Positions 53,282 through 61,381 are shown, counted from the first letter of the stretch. The stretch: DNA of 64,000 bases from HGM04593 sp045634365 (GCA_045634365.1 JAZRAC010000032.1:62001-126000); one strand, 5' to 3'. Notes: generated by a model from the sequence alone, not told the origin. Translations and numbers: made by a program.

Positions 53282-53794
53282 TTATCGTATTATAAGATTA
53301 TCAATATCAACATCGGCATCAAGCCCCAAGGATGGCTCGGCACTGCGCCCCACAGCCACCAAAAGCCGAGGGGAGAAAGGAGCAAGCGAGGGAGAATGAA
53401 CCTTCCCTGCCACAAAAGCCGACAGCCCAATCTCGGCAGCCTGCATAAGCATAGCCTGTACCACCCTACCAAGCAGCAGCTCGCTAAAAGAAGCCTCCGA
53501 GGCACACACCGCAATATACCCGTTGGCAACAGGCAGAGAAGCACAATCGCCTCCCCCACGCAGAGCCGCAGTCTCACCACCCACAAACAATTTGTAGGAG
53601 AAGGCCGAAGTAACCTTTGCCGCAGCACCCACCAAGCGCCGCAGCTGGTCGGCCCGCACCTCATAGTCGCCAAAAGCCACACATTGCCGACCGCATTTGT
53701 CGAGCAGCGCAGCAACATTGCTCTTTGCCTTTAAGGGAGCAACGGTACGCGCCTTGTGCTCTTCCATCTTCTTTTCCAGATAATTATCGGCCAT
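53282..53794 (-). CDS. nitroreductase-like protein, divergent
   Basis: 170 residues from the ATG at 53794. An earlier in-frame ATG at 53899 lies inside the tRNA-Cys gene and is excluded. The layout recalls the flavin nitroreductase fold: YLEKKMEEHK start, then QLRRLVGAAAKVTSAFSYKLFVV-like helix and strand, LLLGRVVQAMLMQAAEIGLSAF, and LLVAVGRSAEP. The Arg/Ser-rich FMN-binding start typical of nitroreductases is missing, so FMN binding is doubtful. Calling it an enzyme is uncertain. It overlaps nothing and is tightly linked to the DUF5009 gene. Confidence 0.6.
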   Translation of the reverse strand: MADNYLEKKMEEHKARTVAPLKAKSNVAALLDKCGRQCVAFGDYEVRADQLRRLVGAAAKVTSAFSYKLFVGGETAALRGGGDCASLPVANGYIAVCASEASFSELLLGRVVQAMLMQAAEIGLSAFVAGKVHSPSLAPFSPRLLVAVGRSAEPSLGLDADVDIDNLIIR

Positions 53795-53830
53795 ATTGTT
53801 ATAAATATACTCCGGTTCTAAAATAGGAAA

Positions 53831-53851
53831 AGCACCGCTTCTGCGGTGCTT
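53831..53851 (-). terminator. terminator of tRNA-Cys
   Basis: AGCACCGC/GCGGTGCT stem with a 4-base loop; on the minus strand it is followed by TTTTCCT. It lies 3 bases past the tRNA 3' end. Confidence 0.75.
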
Positions 53852-53853
53852 CG

Positions 53854-53925
53854 AGGTACCTGGCGGATTCGAACCGCCGTACATGGTTTTGCAGACCACT
53901 GACTAAGCCACTCATCCAAGGTACC
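53854..53925 (-). tRNA. tRNA-Cys (anticodon GCA)
   Basis: A 72-base cloverleaf on the minus strand: acceptor GGTACCT/AGGTACC with discriminator U (typical of tRNA-Cys), anticodon stem GTGGT/ACCAT with loop CTGCAAA (anticodon GCA), and T arm GGCGGTTCGAATCCGCC. CCA is not encoded. Confidence 0.96.
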
Positions 53926-53949
53926 GGCTGCAATTGGATTTTGCAACGG

Positions 53950-53980
53950 CAAAGGTATAACTATTTTTCATAAACGACAA
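53950..53980 (-). promoter_or_regulatory. promoter of tRNA-Cys
   Basis: Minus-strand TACCTTTG (53950-53957) with TTG 20 bases upstream (53978-53980). Same -7 sequence as the tRNA-Glu promoter at 49287. Confidence 0.7.
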
Positions 53981-54052
53981 ATAAAGAGCCGCTTTTTTGC
54001 TTGCAACAGCCACCTTTTTGGCAAAAAAAACGAAAATATGAAGTTTATAACC

Positions 54053-54060
54053 TATCTTCG
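54053..54060 (+). promoter_or_regulatory. candidate -7 box of tilS
   Basis: TATCTTCG fits the TAnnTTyG form and lies 17 bases before the tilS ATG. No clear TTG partner. Confidence 0.4.
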
Positions 54061-54077
54061 CAGAAAATAAAGAGGGA

Positions 54078-55394
54078 ATGATACACAAAGTCGCGAAATT
54101 CATACAACAGAAACAACTGCTGCACGATGGCGAGAAAGTACTCGTCGCCATAAGCGGCGGAGCCGATTCTGTGGCCCTTCTGCTGGCACTGCAAAAGCTC
54201 GGATACGATTGCGAAGCACTGCACTGCAATTTTCATCTGCGCGGCGACGAGAGCACACGCGACGAGCTTTTTGTGCGCGACCTGTGCAAAAGACACTGCG
54301 TTCCCCTCTCGGTTGTAAATTTCGACACAGCCGCATACGCCTACGAGAAAAAAATCTCAATAGAAATGGCTGCACGCGAGCAACGCTACGAGGCCTTTGA
54401 GAGCCACCGCAAAAAATGTGGCGCAACCGCCATTGCCGTGGCGCACCACGCAGGCGACAGTGCCGAAACTATGCTGCTCAACCTCATTCGCGGCACAGGG
54501 CTTAAAGGGCTCCACGGCATACAGCCAAAGAACGGCCATATTGTGCGGCCGCTATTGTGCGTGGAGCGTGACGAGATTACAGAATACCTAAAATGGCGAA
54601 ACGAAGATTTTGTCACCGACAGCACCAACCTCGAAGATGAATTTACCCGCAACAAGATACGCCTTAACATTCTGCCGCTTATGCAGGAGATTAACCCCTC
54701 GATAGTGGAGAGCCTCACCTTGACAGCCGAGCGCATAGGAGAGGCCGAAAAGGTATATGCAAAAGCCATTGAAGAGGGCATTGCAAGGGTGAAGAGAGGC
54801 AACATTATAGACATTGAATCCCTTAAACACGAACCCTCGCCACAGGCACTGCTGTATGAAATTCTGCACCCGATAGGGTTCAACGGCACACAGATAAACG
54901 ATATTCTGCAATCGTTGAACGGCGGGAGCGGCCGCACATTCTCCTGCGACAATTGGCAACTGACAAAAGACCGCACCACACTCATAATAACCCCAAAGAA
55001 CGAGGAACCCTGCACAAGCACCACCCTGCCCTGCAACGGCACGATAGAAACGCCGCACGGCACTCTCGTCTGCGCTACACAGGAATTCAACGGCATCATC
55101 GAGCGAAAAAAAGAGATTGCCACCATTGACTGCGACAAGGTGCAACTGCCCCTGATGCTGCGCAATTGGCAACAGGGCGACCGCTTCACCCCCTTTGGAA
55201 TGCGGGGCAGTAAACTTGTAAGCGACTACCTCACCGACCGCAAAAAGAGCCTCATCGACAAGCAACGGCAGTTGGTTGTTACCGATGCGACAGGCAAAAT
55301 AGTGTGGTTGGTGGGCGAAAGGCCGGCCGCCTGCGGTGCTGTCGATGGCGGTACAAGGAGTATTCTGCGCATCGAGTGGCAGGAAAGGGAATAG
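54078..55394 (+). CDS. tilS: tRNA(Ile)-lysidine synthetase
   Basis: 438 residues. PP-loop SGGADS at 26-31, then HCNFHLRGDES and HHAGDSAETMLLNLIRGTGLKGL of the N-type ATPase. A C-terminal TilS domain (about 355-435, LMLRNWQQGDRFTPFGMRGSK and KKSLIDKQRQ) follows. It converts C34 of tRNA-Ile(CAU) to lysidine, changing its decoding from AUG to AUA, and is essential in most bacteria. Divergent from tRNA-Cys. Confidence 0.97.
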   Translation: MIHKVAKFIQQKQLLHDGEKVLVAISGGADSVALLLALQKLGYDCEALHCNFHLRGDESTRDELFVRDLCKRHCVPLSVVNFDTAAYAYEKKISIEMAAREQRYEAFESHRKKCGATAIAVAHHAGDSAETMLLNLIRGTGLKGLHGIQPKNGHIVRPLLCVERDEITEYLKWRNEDFVTDSTNLEDEFTRNKIRLNILPLMQEINPSIVESLTLTAERIGEAEKVYAKAIEEGIARVKRGNIIDIESLKHEPSPQALLYEILHPIGFNGTQINDILQSLNGGSGRTFSCDNWQLTKDRTTLIITPKNEEPCTSTTLPCNGTIETPHGTLVCATQEFNGIIERKKEIATIDCDKVQLPLMLRNWQQGDRFTPFGMRGSKLVSDYLTDRKKSLIDKQRQLVVTDATGKIVWLVGERPAACGAVDGGTRSILRIEWQERE

Positions 55395-55459
55395 CTATAA
55401 AAGGGTTTTTAGACAGAAGAACAAAAGACAAAAGAACAAAAAGACAGAAAACAAACACA

Positions 55460-55489
55460 CAATGTAGGGGCAGACCGGTGTGTCTGCCC
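55460..55489 (+). repeat. repeat E, copy 1 (GTAGGGGC hairpin)
   Basis: CAATGTAGGGGCAGACC followed by GGTGTGTCTGCCC. GGGCAGAC pairs with GTCTGCCC. One base differs from the copy at 55767. Confidence 0.85.
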
Positions 55490-55514
55490 GGATACACAAG
55501 CAAGAGGAAGAAAT

Positions 55515-55602
55515 ACTCCTCCACCGCAAGCGGTCCCCCTCCTCTAACGGAGGAGGAGTACGGCGGTAGCCGGGAGGGACTCTTTAAAAAGAGGAGGAGT
55601 TT
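55515..55602 (+). repeat. repeat B, copy 2 (88 bp)
   Basis: 87 of 88 bases agree with 22115-22202. Repeat A lies 14 bases to its right. Confidence 0.9.
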
Positions 55603-55616
55603 GAAAGGCAAGTAAT

Positions 55617-55670
55617 AACTGTCCCGCTTGTAGAGGGACGAGAAATTTACACGTAAATTTCGGAGGGAGT
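55617..55670 (+). repeat. repeat A, copy 2 (54 bp)
   Basis: Same 54-bp module as 22033-22086, with four substitutions. Order relative to repeat B is reversed between the two loci although orientation is the same. Confidence 0.85.
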
Positions 55671-55766
55671 ATTAAAACGCGATTGCTTCAATCTCCTCAC
55701 CCCTACGGGGAGCTCCCCTTTCCAAGGAGAGCGCAAAAAACTCTTCCACCGACAAAAACAAACGCG

Positions 55767-55796
55767 CAATGTAGGGGCAGACCGATGTGTCTGCCC
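55767..55796 (+). repeat. repeat E, copy 2
   Basis: CAATGTAGGGGCAGACC followed by GATGTGTCTGCCC; GGGCAGAC pairs with GTCTGCCC. Confidence 0.85.
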
Positions 55797-55817
55797 AAAA
55801 AGGAAACGCAGGCAAAA

Positions 55818-55843
55818 GGGCGCACACGCCGGTGCGCCCCTAC
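55818..55843 (-). repeat. repeat E, copy 3, inverted, with compensating stem changes
   Basis: On the minus strand it reads GTAGGGGCGCACC then GGCGTGTGCGCCC. The stem is GGGCGCAC/GTGCGCCC where the other copies have GGGCAGAC/GTCTGCCC, so paired positions changed together while GTAGGGGC and the loop stayed. Confidence 0.8.
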
Positions 55844-55868
55844 GGCAACCCCTTTATGGGGCACTATA

Positions 55869-55902
55869 CAAATAAATCTCGGGGTTACCCGAGATTTATT
55901 TG
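55869..55902. terminator. bidirectional terminator-like hairpin
   Basis: A perfect 15-bp stem (55869-55883 with 55888-55902) with a GTTA loop. T-rich sequence follows on the plus strand (TTGTTTATTATTG) and the arms are A/T-rich outside. Confidence 0.7.
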
Positions 55903-55922
55903 TTGTTTATTATTGTTATTTA

Positions 55923-56086
55923 TTATGGACACACAGGGCGCACTGTGTGGCCGAGGTAACGGTAGTAGTCGTAGCTCCAACAAACGTTCGAATTGAACAT
56001 CAGAATGCTGGCGTAGTAACTGTTTATGCTATCAAACGGCTCGTCCAACAACAGCCGAGAGAGCCCTGGTCGTAGACTCCCGTACC
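55923..56086 (-). pseudogene. frameshifted C-terminal remnant of a FISUMP/BspA-like surface protein
   Basis: Reading leftwards from 56086, one frame gives GTGVYDQGSLGCCWTS and a stop soon after. Near 56040 a shift of frame gives FDSINSYYASILMFNSN, then a Tyr-rich stretch and GHTVRPVCP ending at the stop 55923-55925. The order YxQGS...WxS...NSYYA..L.FNS...YRY.G..VRPV is the familiar C-terminus of Bacteroidota surface proteins with a FISUMP/DUF1566-like domain. Only about 55 codons survive and no start or upstream domain is present, so it is a decayed fragment. The segment begins right after the rlmB stop. Confidence 0.6.
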
Positions 56087-56097
56087 GTGGTGGAGAT

Positions 56098-56841
56098 TTA
56101 CTCAACCAAATGACGCTGGCGCACAGCCTCATAGAGAATTACGCCGGTGGCCACCGACACATTGAGCGACTCTATGTTACCAAACTGGGGAATAGAGACC
56201 CACTCGTCGCACAGGGCAAGATGCTCGTGGGGAATACCCGTATCCTCGGCACCCATCACCACGCACACAGGTTCATTGTAAACAGCCTGTGTGTAATTTA
56301 TTTTGCCCTTCTCGGTGGCACACACAATGCGCACACCCGAGGCCTTAAGATATTTAAGAACCTCGGTGATATTCTTCTCGCGGCACACGGGAAGGGTGTG
56401 CAGGGCGCCGGCCGAGGTTTTTACCGCGTCGGCATTTACCGTTACGCTGTTGTGCGAGGGGATTATAATGGCATCTACCCCCGCACAGTCGCAAGTGCGG
56501 GCAATGGAGCCGAAATTACGCACGTCGGTAATCCCGTCGAGCAGCACAAGAAAGGGTACTTTTCCCTCCTCATAGAGTGTGGGCACGAGCATATCCACGT
56601 GGGCATACTCCACTGCCGACATAAAAGCTATTACCCCTTGGTGATTCTTGCGGGTTATGCGATTGAGTTTCTCCACAGGCACACGCAGCACAGGGATTGT
56701 GCTACCTTTGAGCGCACCGAACAGTTCACGCGACAGCTCACTCTGAATATCTCTCTTGACAAGAATTTTATCAATCTCCTTGCCGGCCTCCAAGGCCTCT
56801 AATACGGCACGAACACCGAATATCATTTCACTTTTTACCAT
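56098..56841 (-). CDS. rlmB: 23S rRNA (guanosine2251-2'-O)-methyltransferase type
   Basis: 247 residues. An N-terminal substrate-binding domain (IFGVRAVLEALEAGKEIDKILVKRDIQ) precedes a SPOUT domain with DGITDVRNFGSIARTCDCAGVDAIIIP (motif 1), VVMGAEDTGIPHEHLALCDEWVSIPQFGNIESLNVSVATGVILYE (motifs 2 and 3). Length and the two-domain plan point to RlmB, which methylates G2251 in the peptidyl-transferase P-loop. Eight bases after recN. Confidence 0.93.
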   Translation of the reverse strand: MVKSEMIFGVRAVLEALEAGKEIDKILVKRDIQSELSRELFGALKGSTIPVLRVPVEKLNRITRKNHQGVIAFMSAVEYAHVDMLVPTLYEEGKVPFLVLLDGITDVRNFGSIARTCDCAGVDAIIIPSHNSVTVNADAVKTSAGALHTLPVCREKNITEVLKYLKASGVRIVCATEKGKINYTQAVYNEPVCVVMGAEDTGIPHEHLALCDEWVSIPQFGNIESLNVSVATGVILYEAVRQRHLVE

Positions 56842-56849
56842 AATAATCT

Positions 56850-58514
56850 TTATTTTTGCGATAGCAGAAGGGCCGCATTGTCGAGAGCCGCTTCGGTGAG
56901 AACCTCGCCGCTCATCATCTGCGCAATTTCGCGCACACGCTCCTCCTGCGAAAGTTTTACAATATGTGTGAGGGTTCCCTTCTCTGTTTCCTCTTTATAC
57001 ACTTTATAGTGCGAAGCTCCCAACGCCGCCACCTGTGGCAAATGGGTGATACTTATCACCTGATGATGCGCCGTGCCCATCTGCTGCATAAGCCGTCCCA
57101 TACGCTCGGCAAGCACGCCCGAAATTCCCGTGTCAATCTCGTCGAATATGAGCGTAGGCTGCCCAAGATTGGTGGCTATGAGCGATTTTAGAGCCAGCAT
57201 CACACGCGCCATTTCACCGCCCGAAGCTACGCAGGCAAGGGGCTGCGGTGCGCTTATGCTGTTGGCCGAGAAGAGGAAGGTTACATCGTCGCCGCCCAAA
57301 TGCGAAAGAGTCGCCAATGGAGCGATATTAACCTCGAAACGTATCATAGGCATTCCCAGATTAACGAGAATGGCCACAATATTCTGTTGAAGCTCTTTTG
57401 CGGCGGCGGTGCGTGCCCGAGTGAGGGCACCGGCTGCCGCGGCAAGTTCCTCATACAAAGCCGCGCATCGTTTCTCGGCCTGTTGCAGTTCCCAATCGCC
57501 ATTATCAATGTGGTCGAGCTTTTCGCGGTACGAATCGCGCAGGGCAATAAGCTCCCCTACCGACGATACACGGTGCTTCGTTTGCAGAGTGTAAATTTGA
57601 GCCAAACGCCTGTCGACAAACTCCAATCGGGAGGGCGACGATTGCACCCCTTCGGCACGACGGCAAAGTTCGTCGCAACAATCTTTAAGCTCTATGAAAT
57701 TACTGTCCAAGCGGCTGGCAAGCTCGCCTGCGGGGGCATAATGAGGGGCCACTCGCGATAATGCGGCCACCCCCTCGCGGATAGATTGCAGGAGGCTCAC
57801 ATTCTCGCCGTCAAGAGCGCTGTATGCAGTGTGGAGGGCGGCACGAATATCCTCGGCGTGCGACAGTTCCTGCTGCTCCTGCTCCAATTCCTCCTGTTCA
57901 CTCTCGTTAAGTGCCGCGCCATCAAGTTCTTCAAATTGGAAGCGCAGCCACTCCTCGTCGCGACGACTCTTCTCAATGTCGGCACGCAAGGCCTCTGCCT
58001 CCTTCTGCACCGCCACATAAGCGGCATATTTTTGGCTGTAAGAGGCGAGCAGTTCACTGTCGTGTGCCAGAATATCAAGCACATTCAGTTGGAAATTCTT
58101 GTTGCCCAACAGCAGATTCTGATGCTGCGAGTGAATATCTATAAGGCGGCTGCCAAGCTCTTTAAGCAATGCTGCCGACACGGGAGTATCGTTTATAAAA
58201 GCTCTGCTGCGGCCCGACGAGGATAGCTCGCGACGTATTATGCACTCCTCGGCACAATAGTCAAGGTCATTCTCCTCGAAGAAGCCCTGCAACGAGAATG
58301 CAGAAATATCGAAACAGCCCTCTATCACACAGCGGTCGGCCCCCTCGCGTATCGACTTTGCATCGGAGCGTTGCCCCAGCATAATGGCTATGGCTCCAAG
58401 AAAGACCGACTTTCCCGCACCCGTCTCTCCTGTAATAACAGAAAAGCCCGAGGCAAAGTCAACCTCCACACTCTCCACAAGAGCAAAATTTCGTATTATA
58501 ATCGATTTTAGCAT
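56850..58514 (-). CDS. recN: DNA repair protein RecN
   Basis: 554 residues, SMC-like. Walker A GETGAGKS at 29-36, a long coiled coil (about 155-360) and a C-terminal ABC head with signature VASGGEMARVMLALKS and Walker B TLIFDEIDTGISG. It acts in double-strand break repair. Its ATG directly follows the stop of the coaBC fusion gene (TAAATG). Confidence 0.96.
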   Translation of the reverse strand: MLKSIIIRNFALVESVEVDFASGFSVITGETGAGKSVFLGAIAIMLGQRSDAKSIREGADRCVIEGCFDISAFSLQGFFEENDLDYCAEECIIRRELSSSGRSRAFINDTPVSAALLKELGSRLIDIHSQHQNLLLGNKNFQLNVLDILAHDSELLASYSQKYAAYVAVQKEAEALRADIEKSRRDEEWLRFQFEELDGAALNESEQEELEQEQQELSHAEDIRAALHTAYSALDGENVSLLQSIREGVAALSRVAPHYAPAGELASRLDSNFIELKDCCDELCRRAEGVQSSPSRLEFVDRRLAQIYTLQTKHRVSSVGELIALRDSYREKLDHIDNGDWELQQAEKRCAALYEELAAAAGALTRARTAAAKELQQNIVAILVNLGMPMIRFEVNIAPLATLSHLGGDDVTFLFSANSISAPQPLACVASGGEMARVMLALKSLIATNLGQPTLIFDEIDTGISGVLAERMGRLMQQMGTAHHQVISITHLPQVAALGASHYKVYKEETEKGTLTHIVKLSQEERVREIAQMMSGEVLTEAALDNAALLLSQK

Positions 58515-60617
58515 TTATAGTTGTTCTTCGGGTTTTGATATAAGTTCCTCCCATTTTGCCGAAAGGGAAGGGTCTATATTGGTGATTATCTTTTTTGCAT
58601 CCTGCCTCTCTTTTGTCGAACCGACAGAATAGACATTCAGCAATTCGTCGTTCTTATACTCCACCCACAGACGGGGGAAATAGGCCATTGTGCGAGTTTC
58701 GTATGCCTCCTGCAACAAATTCAGGCACTCTGTAATAACCTTGCGGCCGCCCGATGCATTCTTATACATTGTATCGAGCCCCAAGCGGTGGTATTTATAC
58801 ATCAGCTTGCGCATAGGTTCCAAGGTTCCGCTCATATAGTCGTTGATTATCGAACAGCGGTTATTGTCGCTGCTCATTGCACGCCAGCCTGCATCGCCCA
58901 ATGTCTGGGAGTTATTGGCGATATTCTGTGCCTTGTTCAGCCACTCGTTACCCCCTAATTCTCCCAAAGAATCCATATCAAAGCCTATTATCAGATAGGC
59001 ATAATAGGCAAGGACGGCTATGAGATTATTGTCGATATTATCCTCGTTAAAGTCCATGCGGTCGTATGGTTGGTAGGAGAATGTAATGGTTTTATCCTCG
59101 TATTTGAACAGCGTGGTTGTGTAGCTCGATGCATACACAGGGCGTGTACCCTGAACGATGAGAGAGCAGGTAAATGTTCCGTCGGGGGAATATTGATCCA
59201 CCACAAAATTGAAACTGCAATCTATACGCTCATAATCCTCGTATGTGTTGTTTGTCCACTTTCTATCGTTGAGAAACTGCGTAATTGCCTCTTCGAGCAC
59301 TTTAAAAACCTCGGTATTTGCACCCTGCACCTTTGAGTAATTGACATTTACCTTTGCATTAAGCTCCTCGCCCACGGCAAATGTGTTAAGCGGCAACAGG
59401 AGTATCAAGGCGACAAGCAACAGTTTCGAGAGGTGCGAAACAATATCGCGGGCAACCTCGTGCTTGCTCTTTAACGGATAATCGGTTACTCCGTCTTTCT
59501 CAATTATGGTAACCTTGTTGGTGTCGTGAGCAAAGCCTGCCCCTTTGTCGGCAAGAGAGTTAAGGACAATAAAATCGAGATTCTTCTTTGCGAGTTTTTC
59601 TCGGGCGTTTACCTCGCCATCGTTAGTTTCGAGAGCAAAGCCCACAAGGCGTTGATTTTCACCCTTTGCCTTGCCAAGCTCGGCGGCAATATCCTTGTTG
59701 GGTTCAAGCTCTATCACCATTCCCTCGCCCGTACGTTTAATTTTCTTATCGGCACAGACGGCAGGGCGATAATCGGCCACGGCGGCGCAAAGTATTGCAG
59801 CATCGCAGGCCGGGAAGGCCTCGACAGCCGCATCGTACATTTCGGCAGCCGACTCCACATTTATGCGCTCTATCGAGCCATTGGGCGTGGGGAGCGACAC
59901 AGGGCCCGACACAAGAACCACATCAGCACCGCGGGCGGCACATTCGGCAGCAAGGGCAAAGCCCATTTTACCCGACGAATAGTTACCGATGAAACGCACC
60001 GGGTCTATTTTTTCATAGGTAGGGCCGGCGGTAATAAGCACCTTCTTACCCTTCAAGAGAGTGCCCTCAAAAAAAAAAGACTTCAATGCCTCCACTATCT
60101 TTTCGGGCTCTTCCATACGCCCTTTACCCGACAGGTGGCTGGCAAGCTCGCCTGTTCCCGGCTCTATAATGTGGTTGCCGTAACCTTCGAGCACTTTAAG
60201 ATTATGCTGTGTAGAGGGGTGAGCAAACATATCAAGGTCCATTGCCGGAGCGATGAACACAGGAGACTTCATCGAAAGGTAGGTGGTAACTAGCATATTA
60301 TCGGCAATGCCGGAGGCCATCTTTCCAAGCGTGGAAGCTGTTGCAGGAGCCACAATCATCGCATCGGCCCACAAGCCAAGTTCCACGTGACTGTGCCACT
60401 CACCGCTGTTGCTGTTGAAAAACTCGCACAGCACAGGGCGGCCCGAGAGTGTGGATAGCGTGAGCGGAGTTATAAACTCACGGCTCGAAGGAGTCATCAC
60501 CACCTGCACTTCGGCACCCTCTTTCACCAATAGACGAACAAGTATTGCCGCCTTATAAGCAGCAATACTTCCCGTAACTCCTAAAACTATCTTTTTACCT
60601 TTGAGCATTCTTCTCAT
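58515..60617 (-). CDS. coaBC: CoaBC fused in frame to a DUF4835 domain
   Basis: 700 residues. Residues 1-180 are CoaC (phosphopantothenoylcysteine decarboxylase: VTGSIAAYKA, catalytic His in EWHSHVEL, APATASTLGKMASGIADN, PAMDLDM). About 185-397 are CoaB (phosphopantothenate-cysteine ligase: LITAGPTYEKIDPVRFIGNYSSGKMG, ADYRP, KKNLDFIVLNSL). At 399-414 a hydrophobic run (LLLVALILLLPLNTFA) with signal-peptide character leads into a DUF4835 domain to residue 700. DUF4835 is normally a separate exported protein encoded between coaBC and recN. No ATG occurs in any frame in the roughly 100 bases before the hydrophobic run. The result would be a cytosolic CoA-synthesis enzyme with a membrane anchor or a cleavable internal signal. 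The CoaC lid loop reads ELASHLSGKGRM, with Ser where E. coli has its catalytic Cys158. It overlaps the exonuclease stop by 4 bases. Confidence 0.9.
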   Translation of the reverse strand: MRRMLKGKKIVLGVTGSIAAYKAAILVRLLVKEGAEVQVVMTPSSREFITPLTLSTLSGRPVLCEFFNSNSGEWHSHVELGLWADAMIVAPATASTLGKMASGIADNMLVTTYLSMKSPVFIAPAMDLDMFAHPSTQHNLKVLEGYGNHIIEPGTGELASHLSGKGRMEEPEKIVEALKSFFFEGTLLKGKKVLITAGPTYEKIDPVRFIGNYSSGKMGFALAAECAARGADVVLVSGPVSLPTPNGSIERINVESAAEMYDAAVEAFPACDAAILCAAVADYRPAVCADKKIKRTGEGMVIELEPNKDIAAELGKAKGENQRLVGFALETNDGEVNAREKLAKKNLDFIVLNSLADKGAGFAHDTNKVTIIEKDGVTDYPLKSKHEVARDIVSHLSKLLLVALILLLPLNTFAVGEELNAKVNVNYSKVQGANTEVFKVLEEAITQFLNDRKWTNNTYEDYERIDCSFNFVVDQYSPDGTFTCSLIVQGTRPVYASSYTTTLFKYEDKTITFSYQPYDRMDFNEDNIDNNLIAVLAYYAYLIIGFDMDSLGELGGNEWLNKAQNIANNSQTLGDAGWRAMSSDNNRCSIINDYMSGTLEPMRKLMYKYHRLGLDTMYKNASGGRKVITECLNLLQEAYETRTMAYFPRLWVEYKNDELLNVYSVGSTKERQDAKKIITNIDPSLSAKWEELISKPEEQL

Positions 60618-61381
60618 TTCTTAAATTCGCGAATTTTTATGCGCGTCAGAGCCTGTTTGGTATTCAGGGGAAAATCTCCGTTCATCATCCAACCATAATA
60701 GCCCGGGTCGCGATGCAGCACCGCCGCAACACTCTCGCCCTTGTATTTACCGAAGTTAAAGACCTCGCACCCCGCATCGTCGTACACGAAACGACCGGCA
60801 AAATCCACGTTACGGGTGAACGACGACTCTTTGGCAAGAGCCTCAATATCATTCTCCATATCTTCGTAGTGGTCGAGCTGCGCTTTTAGAACTTCGTATG
60901 TGGCACGAGTGTCGGCAAGTGCACTGTGAGCATTGTCAAACTCGGTACCGCAATAGAATTTATGAGCGGCCGACAATGTTCGGGGCTCACGCTTGTGATA
61001 AAGCACTTGCACATCTATCGCGTGGTGACGGGTGAGGTCAATATCAACCTGTGCACGCAGGAACTCCTCGGCAAGCATAGGAAGGTCGAAGCGGTTGGAG
61101 TTAAACCCTGCAAGGTCGCACCCCTCAAAGTCGGAGGCAATCTCTTTTGCCACCTCCTTGAAACGAGGGCAATCCTTTACATCCTCGTCGTATATTCCGT
61201 GCACGGCCGAAGCTCCCTCGGGAATGTGCATTCCCGGATTTATGCGCCTTGTATACTCCTTCTCGCTACCGTCGGGGAAAACCTTTATGTAGCATATTTC
61301 CACAATTCTATCCTTTGAAACATCTACGCCGGTAGTTTCAAGGTCGAAAAATATGAGCGGATTTTTAAGATTAAGTTCCAT
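60614..61381 (-). CDS. DnaQ-type 3'-5' exonuclease with C-terminal DUF3820-like domain
   Basis: 255 residues. DEDD exonuclease: ExoI motif FFDLETTG with D13 and E15, ExoII FNSNRFDLPML and ExoIII HSALADTRATYEVL, the last with the His of the DEDDh class. Residues about 200-250 (FNFGKYKGESVAAVLHRDPGYYGWMM) resemble DUF3820, a short domain attached to exonucleases in this phylum. Whether it proofreads for PolIII or serves repair or RNA turnover is unclear; it sits directly downstream of dnaN. Confidence 0.92.
   Translation of the reverse strand: MELNLKNPLIFFDLETTGVDVSKDRIVEICYIKVFPDGSEKEYTRRINPGMHIPEGASAVHGIYDEDVKDCPRFKEVAKEIASDFEGCDLAGFNSNRFDLPMLAEEFLRAQVDIDLTRHHAIDVQVLYHKREPRTLSAAHKFYCGTEFDNAHSALADTRATYEVLKAQLDHYEDMENDIEALAKESSFTRNVDFAGRFVYDDAGCEVFNFGKYKGESVAAVLHRDPGYYGWMMNGDFPLNTKQALTRIKIREFKK

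Larger units (their letters stand above)
55395..56097. other. 703-bp gene-free gap filled with repeats and a gene remnant
   Basis: Between tilS and rlmB (convergent) lie three copies of a GTAGGGGC hairpin, repeats B and A, a strong bidirectional hairpin at 55869-55902 and a frameshifted coding remnant from 55923. A further G+C-rich stretch at 55697-55735 (CTCCTCACCCCTACGGGGAGCTCCCC) looks like another short palindrome. Short open frames across it are not coding. Confidence 0.75.

Noticed and set aside
55787..55996. Open frame of 69 codons on the plus strand in the repeat-rich gap
   Set aside because: It runs through hairpin repeat E, a terminator and the surface-protein remnant in the opposite sense; no coding features.
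60103..60150. CoaC active-site loop with Ser in place of E. coli Cys158, read as a loss of activity
   Set aside because: The loop form ELAS..GKGRM may be normal for this phylum and the other catalytic motifs are intact, so inactivity cannot be claimed from this alone.
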